Assembly (NCBI GenBank): GCA_000181795.3
Contig: CM012953.1
Span: 13,915,595 to 13,979,594, forward strand
Origin: Trichinella spiralis
Taxonomy: Eukaryota > Nematoda > Enoplea > Trichinellida > Trichinellidae
Direction: 5' to 3'
Length of the DNA: 64,000 nt
In this document: positions 29,226 to 40,584 of the stretch, in pieces
Numbering within the stretch: the stretch's first letter is position 1
Layout of the letters: each line of letters starts with the position of its first letter
Made by a program: the position numbers and the translations under genes
The notes under the pieces: model-generated
The model's database searches: none
The model's input: only the letters and a program-made list of their open reading frames with translations
What the model was told of the DNA's origin: nothing

Positions 29226-30442
29226 TCCTTTTCTGCTCCTTTACTTTGTATTCTCTTATTCTTTGTACAGTTTATTTTTGTTTGTATTATACTGTATTGT
29301 ATTGCATTGTATTATAGTTGTTACCACTGAATAAATTTTTACTACTGAAAATTCTATTTAACTTCACCAAATGAACAAATTTCAACAAGTTCTTTAAAAT
29401 GCTGAATAAATAGTACACAAACAATATACCGAGTCAGTTTAGCTTAAAGCAAGGCAAATTTATTAGGTCTGATCAGCAGTTGTATGAAGACGATTAATTA
29501 TACACAAGAATGTAACCAGAAGAAAATTTGTTTTTATGCTTATAGTTGTGAAATGCTAGCCTGCTTTTACTTTGTGAATTATTGACTGCATTGGTCATTT
29601 AAAAACAGTCATTAATCAAATGTGAATGGACAGTTGACTTCCAACTTTCAGAAATTATACTTTTTTTAATTCGATATCTGCTCCTGAATTTACCGCTTCA
29701 CTCAAGAAACTTAAAAAGTAGGACAACTAAACCTTCTTTTGTGCTTGACTTTGTACAGATTTCTGTCAGTTATTGCTGTAACAGAAAATATGCATTAAGT
29801 TTTAATTACACGAAAAATAATTTAATAAAAACAGAGTTCATCAACTGAGATGCCCATTTTAAAGGGAAATAAAAAAGAAAAGTACAAAAAAATAAAGTGA
29901 AAAATAAATGAAACTAGATAGGCATCTTTTATTTGCCCCAGGTGGATTTTTACTCAATTTCATCCAAATTATTAATTATATTTAAATATCGTCAAATAAT
30001 ACCATTAAAAAGTAATTTTTTAAATATTACATAAGAATTCGTAATTATGAAAAAAATGCTTTGCGCATTCAAGTTGAAGGTAAACATTGATACAAATCTG
30101 AAATAAACCAATATATTAATTTTTATTAATAAACAGGCATGTGCTGCTGAATTTTCAATATTGTAGTTATAAAAATTATTTTATTTGATAGATATTGATT
30201 CTTTTTTAAGATGAAAGAGTATAAAAATGTAAAAACCACCGTCTTTTTGAGAGGTTTTAAATTTAGCTGATAAATGTGCTTTTGCCACAAGTTCGTTATT
30301 TAAACAAAATGCAGAAAGTCTTTGGCTTTAGTTCTTATCGGATCATTTTTTTTTAAAATTACAAATACAGATAAATTCATTTATAAATATTTATAATTTA
30401 TTAATAAAACAAATAATTGATAAATAAATGACATTTACTTAC
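29226..30442. other. Intergenic; probably holds the last ARL3 exon
   Basis: AT-rich. The final short exon of the minus-strand ARL3 gene (about 12-20 codons in other animals) must lie below 30443, but no sequence resembling the usual C-terminus was found. Confidence 0.4.
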
Positions 30443-31143
30443 TTTCACCCCTTCCATAGAAATTGCTGAGCAAGGCTGAATTTGCCATGGTCGATCTCGA
30501 ATTGTGTGCAATTGCAAGCCCTCTGCAAGACTACTCGCAGGGACTGCATTTACCAAATCTTGTTTATTTGCAAAAATTAAAAGCGGCACATTTGTTAACT
30601 TTTCTTCTTCAAGTAGTTCCATCAATTCCTTAAAAATAACCATAACATTTGGCATTCGATCAATTATAACTAACTTACCACACCAGTTTCATCAAATCGT
30701 CGTCGATCAGAACTATCAATAACGTAAATCTGAAATAATTTTGTTATTTCAAATATAAACATTTGTTTAAATAATTTTCTTGCCAGAATATCAGCATTTT
30801 CAAAATAATTCTTCCAGTAAGGCCTAATTTTACGTTGGCCACCTATATCCCACACATTTAACTTAAATCCATCGGACACAACACTTTTGATGTTAAATCC
30901 CTGCAAAAAATGTGAAATATATTTCAAAATTATTCATCGCTGATACCTGAGTTGGAGTGACGTGTGTAATATCTTCTGAAACTAAGCCTTTTAAAAGGGT
31001 TGTTTTTCCGGCATTATCCAGGCCAAGCAATAAAATTCGCACATCCCTTCCTGAGGTAGCTTTTAATCTTTTCAACAGTGCCAATATTCCCTTAAATTGG
31101 CATTTAAATGGGTATTTAATAAAGCTTACTTTCTGCCTACCAT
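30443..31143 (-). CDS. arl3: ARL3 small GTPase (3' exon missing from model)
   Basis: Exons: 31141-31143 (ATG alone), 30947-31090, 30784-30900, 30679-30729, 30443-30628, then a donor (gtaagt). The 167 residues found align through the Arf-like fold. They are M-G-I-L at the N-terminus, P-loop GLDNAGKT, switch I with [22 protein letters not shown] (switch II wording typical of ARL3), NKQD, and [12 protein letters not shown]3-GTP releases lipidated cargo from PDE6D and UNC119 inside cilia and is activated by ARL13B. Two oddities: the start codon is an exon of its own, and the intron between 30784 and 30729 has a GC donor (CTG|gcaaga) and is 54 nt, in frame and free of stops. The last exon was not located. 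Confidence 0.93.
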
Positions 31144-32195
31144 ATCTGGTCGTCTTTAAAATTGCTCAAAAATAATCATACAATAACAATAAAATTTCGA
31201 ATGATTATAACTGCGAAACGTTAAATCTAAAACCTTTGTACGAAGCATGTGGTCACTAAGGAAACAAATATCAACAAAAATATCAATAACAACCTACTCA
31301 TCATATTATTTGTTAATAATTATTGCAGTGGATTATTGTTGATAAACAATCAAAGCGAAAGAAAATCAAAATAAGAAAGCACTGCATCGATTATTATGGA
31401 TTGCGAAATAAAAAACTTCAAACATCTTATCAATATTGATTAACCTTTAACAGTTCTGTTCAGTTGAGTCATAAACAGTGAAAAGCAAAAAAATATTTTT
31501 GAAACTGATAGAATCTTTTTCTAAAAAATATAAAGTTATCGATTTAAAGTTGTTTATAATTGTAATACTCATAAATCATCAAATATATGCAAGATACTGC
31601 ACTTCATGATTTATTATTCATATTGAATTAATAAAATTAAATTTTCAAACTCAAAAAACGGCGAAGCATACAAATGTTCAATGGTGGAAAATATTTAATA
31701 ATAAATGAACTAAGGCAGCTATTCCTTTCTTATATATTTTATTAATTTACGAGGAAACATTGTATTTATGATGCAGTAGAATTAAAAATTTTTTGAATTA
31801 TATCTGACATAAAAATCATAAATAATTAATGTAATTCTGTTTTTAAATAAATTTCAAACTTTTCACGCTCTAAAATACTAAACAGATTAACGCAGGTAAA
31901 TTTTTATGATGGATTTTTCTGATTATGATCTAAATTATTAATAATGCTTTTTTCCAGTAGGCTTCTTCTTACTTTCCAAAAAATGAGTCTTAAACCCTTA
32001 TGGTTGGCATTACATAAGTAATTTTAAATTTCATGCAATACAATATTAAAATACGTGATTTTTAGTTAAATTCTAAAAGCAATGCTCAGTGCAGCACCAT
32101 ATGTTTATAACATCCTGCAAATCATGCTTACTGTAATTTTATTCATATTTATATATTTATATTAACTTGCAAGCATTTTACAGAATTAGTAAAGC
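31144..32195. other. Intergenic between divergent ARL3 and RCCD1-like genes
   Basis: About 1 kb of AT-rich sequence separating two divergent start codons; it should hold both promoters. No other coding signal was seen. Confidence 0.5.
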
Positions 32196-33719
32196 ATGGA
32201 TGAAATTCAAAAAGTTTTTTATTCTTGGAATATCAGAGTCACAATATATGGTAAATATGCATCCTTTTATTGATCATGATTAGCTTGTGTTTGTCTAAAT
32301 TGGTTTAGTGAAAGCTTTGTGGCAGATTTTTTTGTGAATTTATTGCTTTTTATTTTAAAATATGTTTAATCGGTCTTTTATTCTGAGACTGTCTTCATTT
32401 TGCGAATTAAAAGATTAAAATGAAAAGTTTTGTCCAGATTTTGTTTTTTCAGATTGTTTTGCAAAAATTGAAAATTTCGTGATACCTTGTTGTTTTCGAC
32501 TGAAACTTCTTGATCCAGTTGCCAAGTTTATCGACTGTGCTTGTACCAACTTTTGTACATATTTGTTGACCTCCAACGAAGTTATTCGTTTCAAGAATCT
32601 AGCAGAGGAATTATTAATAGGCGATTTGCTGAAATTAGAGGAATCATGCTGGCGTTGTGGAGAAAGTGTAAATGTTGTTAAAGTTGAAAAAGATGAAAGT
32701 TCAAACTTTTTCTTGAAACATGTCGGCCTGCAAACTTCGTCTTCATACTTTCATAATAATTCTGATCACGACTGTGATGCTATAAGGCCACTGCTAGCAT
32801 GTACAAATGATAAAGTATATTTAGTTAGCATGGTGGAAAAGTATCCAACATTATGTTGTATTGACAGTTTGAATGGAGACGGAATTTTTTCTAAATCTTC
32901 TTTACCGAATATAAGTTACGTACGGCAGCTTAAAGGGGGTCATGATCTTCTTGTTTTATTAGATTCTACAGGGACTGTTTACGTTTCTGGTTGTGGAACC
33001 CGTGGTGAGATGGGTTGCGGAAAGTTAATTTTGCAAACATGCTTAAGAAAAGTTCCAATGTTTACAACGTTTAAAATCAGATTGGTCAGTGTTGGAGGCT
33101 GGCATGTTTTAGCACTGGATGGTAAATTATTTTTTGATGCAAGGTAAATTATGCAAAGCATTATTTTTAAAATTTTCTATTCAGATGGTGACAACGTATT
33201 TGGTTGGGGATGGAATGGAAGTGGACAATTGGGTTTCCCTAAAGATGAAGTATTTTAAATTGTTTGGTGGTGAATATTGTAAAAAGAAATATGAGCATTT
33301 TTTAGAGATCTGTTGTATCGTATCCTGAGCACATTTGTATTCCAACTGCTGCATCTCTTAAATCTGTTGCATGCGGCAGTCGTCACAGTTTAATTTTGGC
33401 CGGTAATTGAGTTCACTTGAAATTATGTTAGCAAACATTTTTTAAAATTAAAGCAAAAATTTTTTTGTAGAGAGTATTTCAGTGAAAAACGTTTTAATGA
33501 TTTCCATATTTTTTATTTTAAGAAGGTGAAGTTTACGGATGTGGTTGGAATGAGTATGGACAAATTGGCAATCAACACGATGGTAATTTTTGTAAAGACG
33601 TGGACAGCGTGCGTTTAATTCTTTCAGAACCACGTTTAGTTGGGATTGCTGCCGGTAGCTTTTCTTCGTTATTGTTTTTGAAAGAGAAAACTAATGGTAG
33701 TTCGTTAATTGTACTTTAA
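32196..33719 (+). CDS. RCC1-repeat protein, RCCD1-like
   Basis: Five exons: 32196-32250, 32453-33121, 33185-33249, 33306-33402, 33523-33719 (TAA); phases match; 360 aa against 376 in human RCCD1. The N-terminal half is divergent. The C-terminal half holds RCC1-type blades: GTVYVSGCGTRGEMGCGK, then SVGGWHVLALD, NVFGWGWNGSGQLGFP, SVACGSRHSLILA and EVYGCGWNEYGQIG. The order GGWH, W-G-W-N-x-S-G-Q-L, C-G-S-R-H, G-W-x-x-Y-G-Q-(L/I)-G is that of RCCD1, a nuclear partner of the JmjC protein KDM8 in vertebrates. No F-box, BTB or kinase domain is attached. The short first exon starts at the first ATG after an in-frame stop. A general RCC1-like protein is the alternative. Confidence 0.75.
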
Positions 33720-35351
33720 AACTTGTACTTTTATTTGATGTTTGATTTCATGTTCAAAAAATGTTTGAAAGTATAATTATCTATAAAAATTTGTCATTTG
33801 AAGTGTAGATGAAATTATCATTCATAGTTATCAAAGTTGCTGAGTTGAAACTGAGTTGTGATTGAGTTATTAATAGCCAGGAAGGTTGAGCGTCTAGTAT
33901 TGGCATACGAAATTTCCATAAATGTAAATCTAAATTTTATGTAACTTTAAATTGCATTTTCAGTGCTTTCCTTATGGAAAGCACTCAACAGGTATGCTTT
34001 TCTTGAGCAACAATTGTACCTTAATGTGGTAAGGAAGGATTTATCAATTTAAATTTGCAAATGCAAACAATAAACGTTATATTTATGAGCGCAGAAGAAA
34101 TGCTGTGCGAAGGTAGAATTTATGATGAATTATTATTCAGATATGTTTATTTACAAAATGGAATACATGTGGTAATTTCATTGTATATGTAATGAATGTA
34201 TATATATATATATATATATGTATAACATTTTTGGCAGTATGCTATGCAGCATATTAGCATTTAGTAATTAATGAGCAAATCTGTTCATAAAAATGAAATG
34301 TTGAAAAAGTAATTATGAAATGTTAAGTTGCAGGAAATGTGAAGAAAAAGCTTCAGAAATTATAGTACACTTTGCATTACATATTTAAACGCTACTTTAG
34401 GTTTCAGATGATTGAGGAGAAATTGATTCAGTTGCATCTAAATTCCTATTTTATATTATCGTTTATCATGGGAGGGGACATAACGAAGAATAGTATCAAA
34501 ACAATAACTTACGTTTCAATAACAATAAAATTAAAGGAATGAGAAAATCGTAAAGTCGAATAGCTCCAAGAAGAACAGCTCTTAATTTGGAGAATACATA
34601 TTTTTCAAAAGGTCAGACAATTATGCATGTATACATGCATTTGAACAGTTTTTTCAAATCATGACTAGTATCCGTTAGATGAACCACCAGGAACTGTAAC
34701 TGTAGTTTGTCCACCACAAAAATGGAATTGGAAATAAACCCTAATTTTGAATAACCATTCACCAAAATGAATAAAGAACACTAACCATGTTTTTGATATT
34801 GCAGTACTACAATAGTTAACATGGGTGTAATGGTTTCATTTATACAAATCAGATTACTGGTGATAAAAATTTCAGTTTGAACAAGAGAGAGATGATAGAG
34901 GGTCCAAGTGCAGATCTAATGTTATTAAAGTAATGATGAATGGAAGCGGTCACACAGTTATTTTCCTATTCATAATATTTAAGCAAGGATTTCAGTTATA
35001 ATTTCTAGTGTCTTTAGGGTAGAATGTTTGTTCATTATTTTATAAATTGTTTTATCTTAATTGATATTTTGTCAATATGTAATTTACATTAAATTATCAA
35101 ATACGAAAAAGTCTATGCAAATTACAATTAAAAATCATTAGGAAGTGTAATATCTTTTTAACAACACCAGTCAGTTTGCATATTTTTGAAAAGATGAGAC
35201 AATTATGTATTCCTTGAGCATTTTGTGTTAGCATCAAAAATAGTATCTGCTGAAAAATACATCAATTACAAAGGAAGCTTTTGTTGCTTGCTTGCTGTAT
35301 TGCAATCATGTGAAATTTAGACAAGAACAATTAAGTGAAATAATTTAATTT
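33720..35351. other. Intergenic with (TA)n microsatellite
   Basis: Non-coding between the RCCD1-like and CxxxC genes. A (TA)n run of about 10-11 units lies at 34199-34219. A small inverted repeat surrounds 33960-33985 (tgctttcc/ggaaagca). No exons were seen. Confidence 0.5.
34199..34219. repeat. (TA)n microsatellite
   Basis: About ten uninterrupted TA units downstream of the RCCD1-like gene. Confidence 0.8.
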
Positions 35352-36117
35352 TCATTCATTGGCAATGAATTGTTTGATTGTGAATGGACTGCTTTGAGTA
35401 GTTCTACTTTTTGGACCTCTACAAAAGAGAAGAGCAAAAAATTGAACGTTTCTTGTTAATAAACAATGCTTAATGTAGATAAATTTTAGATATTGAAATG
35501 AAATTTCAAAAATTATTTATAAAAATGAAATATTGAACTTTACCTTGTTGTAAGACAACTTTTCATGCAGCTTTCAATGGTTGCTTTACTTAAATAGATT
35601 GTATCTGATTTTTCATGGCAGCTTTCACTGCAAAATTGTTGAAGCAGTGCATCTGCAATTGGCGCAGCCTGAAATTAGCAAAAATTATATTAATATGTTA
35701 TTGTAATAAATTTCATTTTTACGGAAAAGGAAATTGATCAATCAATTGAATAAAGTAAATTTAATAATTCAATAAGCAAATTAAGCAAAACAAACTTCAT
35801 GAAAAAAGCATTCTTTTCTGCATATTGCCTTTTTTATCGGTTCCACTTGTTCACATTTATCAGTGCAATATTTCACTACGACAAGTACGTTTTGTATCTA
35901 AATTTTAGTAATATTCATATAACTACATAAAAATTAAGTGATAAAATTAATAACTTATTGAAATAATTATTATTTCAATAAATAATTAAATATATTACAC
36001 TTAAAACATTTCATGATATTGCCAGAAACAAAAGCAGTTTACCGGATCTATGTTGCTTTTTACTGCTGTGTGGAAAATGCAAAATGAAAAGATGAAGACA
36101 AGTGCAGAGTAATTCAT
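35352..36117 (-). CDS. Small secreted protein with four CxxxC motifs
   Basis: Family not recognised. Four exons, all under 130 nt: 36043-36117, 35796-35897, 35544-35668, 35352-35418. All phases match; 122 aa, ATG to TGA. A clear signal peptide (MNYSALVFIFSFCIFHTAV) precedes a mature part of about 100 aa whose only cysteines form four C-x3-C motifs: CTDKC, CRKEC (10 residues later), then CSESC and CMKSC (16 residues apart). Exon 2 carries the first pair and exon 3 the second, so the protein looks like two modules. Paired C-x3-C motifs on two helices are the hallmark of alpha-hairpin (hairpinin-like) disulfide folds. The C-terminus (RGPKSRTTQSSPF ...) is basic and Cys-free. The role could be antimicrobial, signalling or structural; nothing in the sequence decides. 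Confidence 0.65.
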
Positions 36118-37744
36118 GACTGGTGAATGATGCTTTTTTCGTAAATTCTACCGTTTTTAAAAATGAATTTAAAATTTAAACAGCTGATTGCTTGAAATAA
36201 AATTAGTGTTTAATGTTCAATGTTGAATTGAAATTAATGAAAAAAAATCATTCATTAAAAACTTCAACACACTGTCATTAACAAATTGCAATGGTTTCTA
36301 TTTTTGAACAATAATGAGTCGTACATTTTAATTAGCAATTTATTTCTTATCTAAAATTTGCATCTTCAAAATACAAAGAATTGTTGTACACTGTATTTAT
36401 CCATATTATATGTGGTAAAAAGGAAATTAAAAGTCTCTGAATTTAGACAATAGTTGTAAAAATATTGCCACAAAAATCATGAATGAATTTGTTTCTAAAA
36501 TTGTTTTTATTATACATTTATATATTATTATACATTTGGAATTTGCATTTTAACAATTATTAAAATGCATTTATTTAAATTTTCCTTATATTTACTTATT
36601 TCTTGAATGTTTTAAGAAAAACAGTATAATTAATAGATTATGAAATATAACACAGCATTTATCAATGTGGAAAAGTAAAATTCAGTGACCAACTGTTGCG
36701 TACTTTCAATGATTAAGCAGCAATCTTTTCATTTAAAAAATTTCACAGAAAAGTTTTTAAAAACTAATATAAAATGTCGAATGCATTATTGCAAATCTGA
36801 TAGAATATTTTTTGTAAAATTTGGCAATGTATTTAACGCTTTGATTATAATTCAACCTAGGTGCTAATCAGTTTTTCATTATTAGAGACAATTAAAATTG
36901 TACTTATTTACTTTCTAGTAAACTGACGTAATTGCCGCATTTTGAGATAAACGACGAAATGTAGTTTAATAAATAGCACCTTAATTATACTTGCATTTCA
37001 CCATAAACAGCCATTAGTAATATTTTTATTTTCACTTTAGCAGTACTGAAAAATGAACAATAATTAAATGATGCCATTTATTTAAACGTAAATAAAATCC
37101 ATTTTCCCACTGATGTTATACTCCCTCAGTAGGAAAATTATTATTTTTAATACATAGCTTCCCATAAAATATAAAAGAAGATGATTTTGAAAAATATGTG
37201 GAACTAACTTTCAATGAAGAAATAAGAGTATACAAATCGGCTGAACTCATATAAATGATCGGCAGAATTATGAGAAGGAAAATGATGCTGTCACGATTTA
37301 TTACAACAACAAGAACAACACACATTTAAAGTACACAAATATTTTATTTCAGACCACAGAACACAAAAATAGTCAAATGAACACTGAACAACAGGTACAA
37401 TATTTTCCCAATTGCAATAATTATGAATAGAAAATGTTTTATAGGATGCGATATCTCCTTCTCTTCAAAGAAATAATCGTCCAAATAATTTGCTTTTCTG
37501 TGAACATGGCCTGGTAATCTGACTTTTCATTTGCTAGTTTTTTCCACCTTCTTTTCCTCGTTATCCATTTCAGCAATGTCTTTCTTTTCATTGTAGTCTC
37601 TGCGTCTGAATCTTGATCTTCTGTAGAACCGCTGAATCACTGCTCATCGACACTTTCTGCCTCTTTCTATTTCGAATGTATTTTTATTTTCCATCTTCTC
37701 AAGTTTGCATTAAATAATTTCGGCTTTATCGTACATCAGTACAA
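36118..37744. other. Intergenic with a possible signal-peptide exon
   Basis: Mostly AT-rich. A minus-strand ORF from 37325 begins with a long hydrophobic stretch (SIIFLLIILPIIYMSSA) and could end at a donor (gttagt) near 37210. No in-phase second exon could be chosen, so it is not annotated as a gene. Confidence 0.35.
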
Positions 37745-38225
37745 CAGTATGCTGATTTTATGTGCACCACTGGATGGTTTGGCCGGTTAAAAGCAAGGCA
37801 TAGCATTTGCAGTGGACGACTATGTAGCGAAGCAAGGTCTTCAAAGACTAAAAACGTTGACGACTGGTTCAATTCAGTATGGCCTGAATTAATAGCAACA
37901 GTATAAAGCGCAGGGAAAGCTTTTCTCAATTTGATGAAATTTCTGAACTTGATATCAACTATGTAAATACAGACGCCGCTGTTGTTACGTCTGATGTACC
38001 AAAAATAAATAACGTGGTAAGTGACATCCATTGCATAAAACAAGAGGACAGTGACGACTCTGACACGGATACAACAACAGCTGAAAGTATCCCGTTGAAA
38101 ATGTGCCCGGAATGAAATGAATGCGTTGACCATCTGGAGCGATTTATCGAAGCTACGGAAAGTGCTGACGAAGAAATTTTTAAGGCCATCACTGTCGTCA
38201 GACAATTCGTCGAAGATCACAGACC
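37745..38225 (+). mobile_element. Tigger/pogo-type DNA transposon remnant, catalytic core deleted
   Basis: 37745-37910 encodes a CENP-B/Tc5-type helix-turn-helix: GWFGRLKARHSI ... ICSGRLCSEARSS ... DDWFNSVWPELIATV, the wording of pogo/Tigger transposases (W-x-x-R-F/L-K-x-R-H, then a Trp and P-E-L). After a stop, 37930-38220 reads as the acidic tail of the same class (IKQEDSDDSDTD), followed by ECVDHLERFIEAT and EEIFKAITVVRQFVE, the short helical C-terminus found after the DDE domain. One in-frame stop splits the tail. The DDE domain, about 200 residues, is missing between the two parts, so the copy cannot transpose on its own. Confidence 0.65.
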
Positions 38226-38235
38226 AAAATTGAAA

Positions 38236-38756
38236 TTAATAATGTTGAAAGATTTTTTCAGCATAAATTAAGTTCTTGAATAAATGGGTGTGAATCAACC
38301 ACTGCCAGGCGCATAACAAATCTGGAAAAATTGATGTGCACTCACGTAGATGAGAATTCTGGCCATCGACATGACAATCCTTGAAACCATTGAAATATGC
38401 ATGTCACCAACGAGATGCGACAAAAAAGCAACTTTGTCCACTTTGTATAAGCCACGCAGTGTATTTGAATCAAGCAGATGAGATGACAGACAGATCAGCT
38501 CATCTGATTCGAGCATTGTAAAATATTTGAATTCACTTTTCAATAGAAAGTGATTCACACATCTATTTTTATCCACAAGCATACTGTATCTTTATAATCA
38601 TCCATACAGCTAAATTTCATCATGTGGTTTCGTTGGATGCACAGCGAATGATGTCCACTCGATTGGATGGTTGTTGTTGTTGTTTGTCCATTCCGTATTT
38701 TTTCCAATAACCTCACCAACGTTGACATTCAACCAAACAGCGGTAGTCGGTGCCAT
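38236..38756 (-). other. Possible broken or partial gene, unassigned
   Basis: Three open stretches that look coding. One is a 49-codon ORF from ATG 38756 to TAG 38610 (MAPTTAVWLNVNVGEVIG start). The second is an exon-like stretch at about 38346-38577, with acceptor gatacag and donor gtgagt (LSSHLLDSNTLRGLYKVDKV). The third is a 22-codon end to TAA at 38236. The last two join in phase over a 44-nt intron. The first does not join them with any good donor, and the last overlaps the antisense of the Tigger tail. It may be a gene fragment next to the transposon and the assembly gap. Confidence 0.3.
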
Positions 38757-39000
38757 AAGAAAATCAATTTCACTTTTTTATCCAATCTTTGAATGAAGAC
38801 TTAAGTGAATTCTTCAACGGTTGTCAATATTTCATCGATTATCACATTTCAAAAAGTGTTGAATCAAATTTGATCAATCAAACATGAATGATCATTTTCC
38901 AATGTATCGAAAACACAATATCAGCTGATTCAATCTAATCAAGCTATCACAAAATACAGTCTTGGCTGTAGCAAACTTTTATCTGCTGAAACGACGATCC

Positions 39001-39010
39001 NNNNNNNNNN
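39001..39010. other. Assembly gap
   Basis: Ten N bases; the true gap length is unknown. Anything spanning 38.9-39.1 kb may be incomplete. Confidence 1.
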
Positions 39011-39370
39011 GTATGAACGCGTAATATTAAATTTATTGCATGTTAATTTTTTCCTTAAATTATATCTGACAAAAAGTATCTCAAAAATTTAGTTCTTATT
39101 TTACATTTAAATCATTACTTTTGTTTACGTCAAAAGCATTAGAGAGTGATTAAAAATCTGGGTATTTTTTTGCTAAATTTTACATAAAAAAATACACATT
39201 ATTTATTTATTCTTTGTCATGTCTCATTATTTTTTATCGGTCCTTATTTAGAAATTGTATTTTGTTCAGGATTTTGACTATGGCTGAGCATACTGCACAA
39301 AGCAAGCTGAAACTGCAAAGTTACAGTCTACTAAATTTGTGAGTCAGTCAGATCAGACTGGACCATAGAA

Positions 39371-39412
39371 GTCGGCGCGGTAAGCACACGCGTTTAGCAT
39401 ACCGAGAGCCAG
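39371..39412 (+). repeat. Possible tRNA-derived (SINE-like) fragment
   Basis: The stretch has an A-box-like start (gtcggcgcggtaagcac) and an anticodon-loop-like region (cgcgtttagcatacc) as in tRNA-derived repeats. There is no B box, and the anticodon stem pairs at only two positions, so it is not a functional tRNA. Confidence 0.2.
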
Positions 39413-40584
39413 CTACCAAATATAATTATCAACACATATATTTATTTATATTTGATAAATCTCAAATTTTCATTTGCTGCATTCATTTTATTCTAAAGTA
39501 AATTATATAACCGAAAAATAATTTAAAATAAAAAACAAATTCATATAATGTGCACATCAGTTAAGATGTGCTATCGTATACACAAATAACAACTGACAGA
39601 AACAAACGTCAGAATAATAAACAAGTAATGATAAATAGCAAATTAGGAAATGCGGGTATTATCAATGAATTGGAGCAAATCAATAAAAATGTCTGCGACC
39701 GCTCAGTAAGTAGCAGTTATTTACATGCTTAAATTATGCCGATAGAGATAAGATACAGGAAGCTCTTTGTCCCATACTGGCAATAATAATAAAGCTTTCT
39801 AGATTAACTAAAAATATGTTCACTTGCATGATTTGTTAATTCTTTCAAACATATATTTTAACATTTTTATTATTTAATCATGCGTAACATTTTGAAATGA
39901 TAATATTGATTGATAAGAATTGTTGACAATTACAACATGATTTTCTTTTGTACTGTAGCACACTGTCATGCTGCAGCTGTGGAAATCATCGAACAGCGAT
40001 TAAATTGTGAGTATTTTAATATTTTTAATGAACTTAATTTTTTAAATTGTAATGTAATTATGCATGCTACTGTATTTTTTGGATTATGTGATAAATAAAA
40101 ATCGATTTTGCAGTAGAATGTTAAAATAAGTTAGAAAGTAAGTAGTTTTAATTTTTTGAGAAGTATAATATGTGATTACTTCAATAACGAAATTTTGTTC
40201 ATAAGAATAGCGGATTTAAAATAAAGTTATATTGTATCAAACAAGTTGAATAGGAAATATTTTTAGTTATTATTGGAAGTGTGGTTAGGTAGTGGGATGA
40301 ATTTCCTAAGTTATAAAACGTGTGTTAATTAGTTTAAAGTTTTGAATTTAAGTTAGAATCGATGTTGACTATAATTTTAAGTTTAAAATTTGCATTTGTT
40401 TTAAATTTTATTATCAATTGTTTATTATTCATTGTAAAATGAATTTTTCATTTAACTGCATAATAGTTTTATGAGTAAGTTGCTTTGTTAATGGATATGA
40501 CAGATGAGAAATTTTCCATGCGGTACCATGTTAAAATTTCATATTTTTGTTTTAGTTCATTGCAGTGTCGTTTGAAGTGAAACA

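Noticed and set aside
37726-38220. 164-codon minus-strand ORF, the second-longest uninterrupted frame over this part of the window
   Set aside because: It is the antisense of the Tigger HTH and tail; the plus strand has the recognisable protein, the minus frame has no motif.
39371-39412. tRNA gene
   Set aside because: A-box-like only; no B box, no acceptor stem, poor anticodon stem. Kept only as a weak tRNA-derived repeat.
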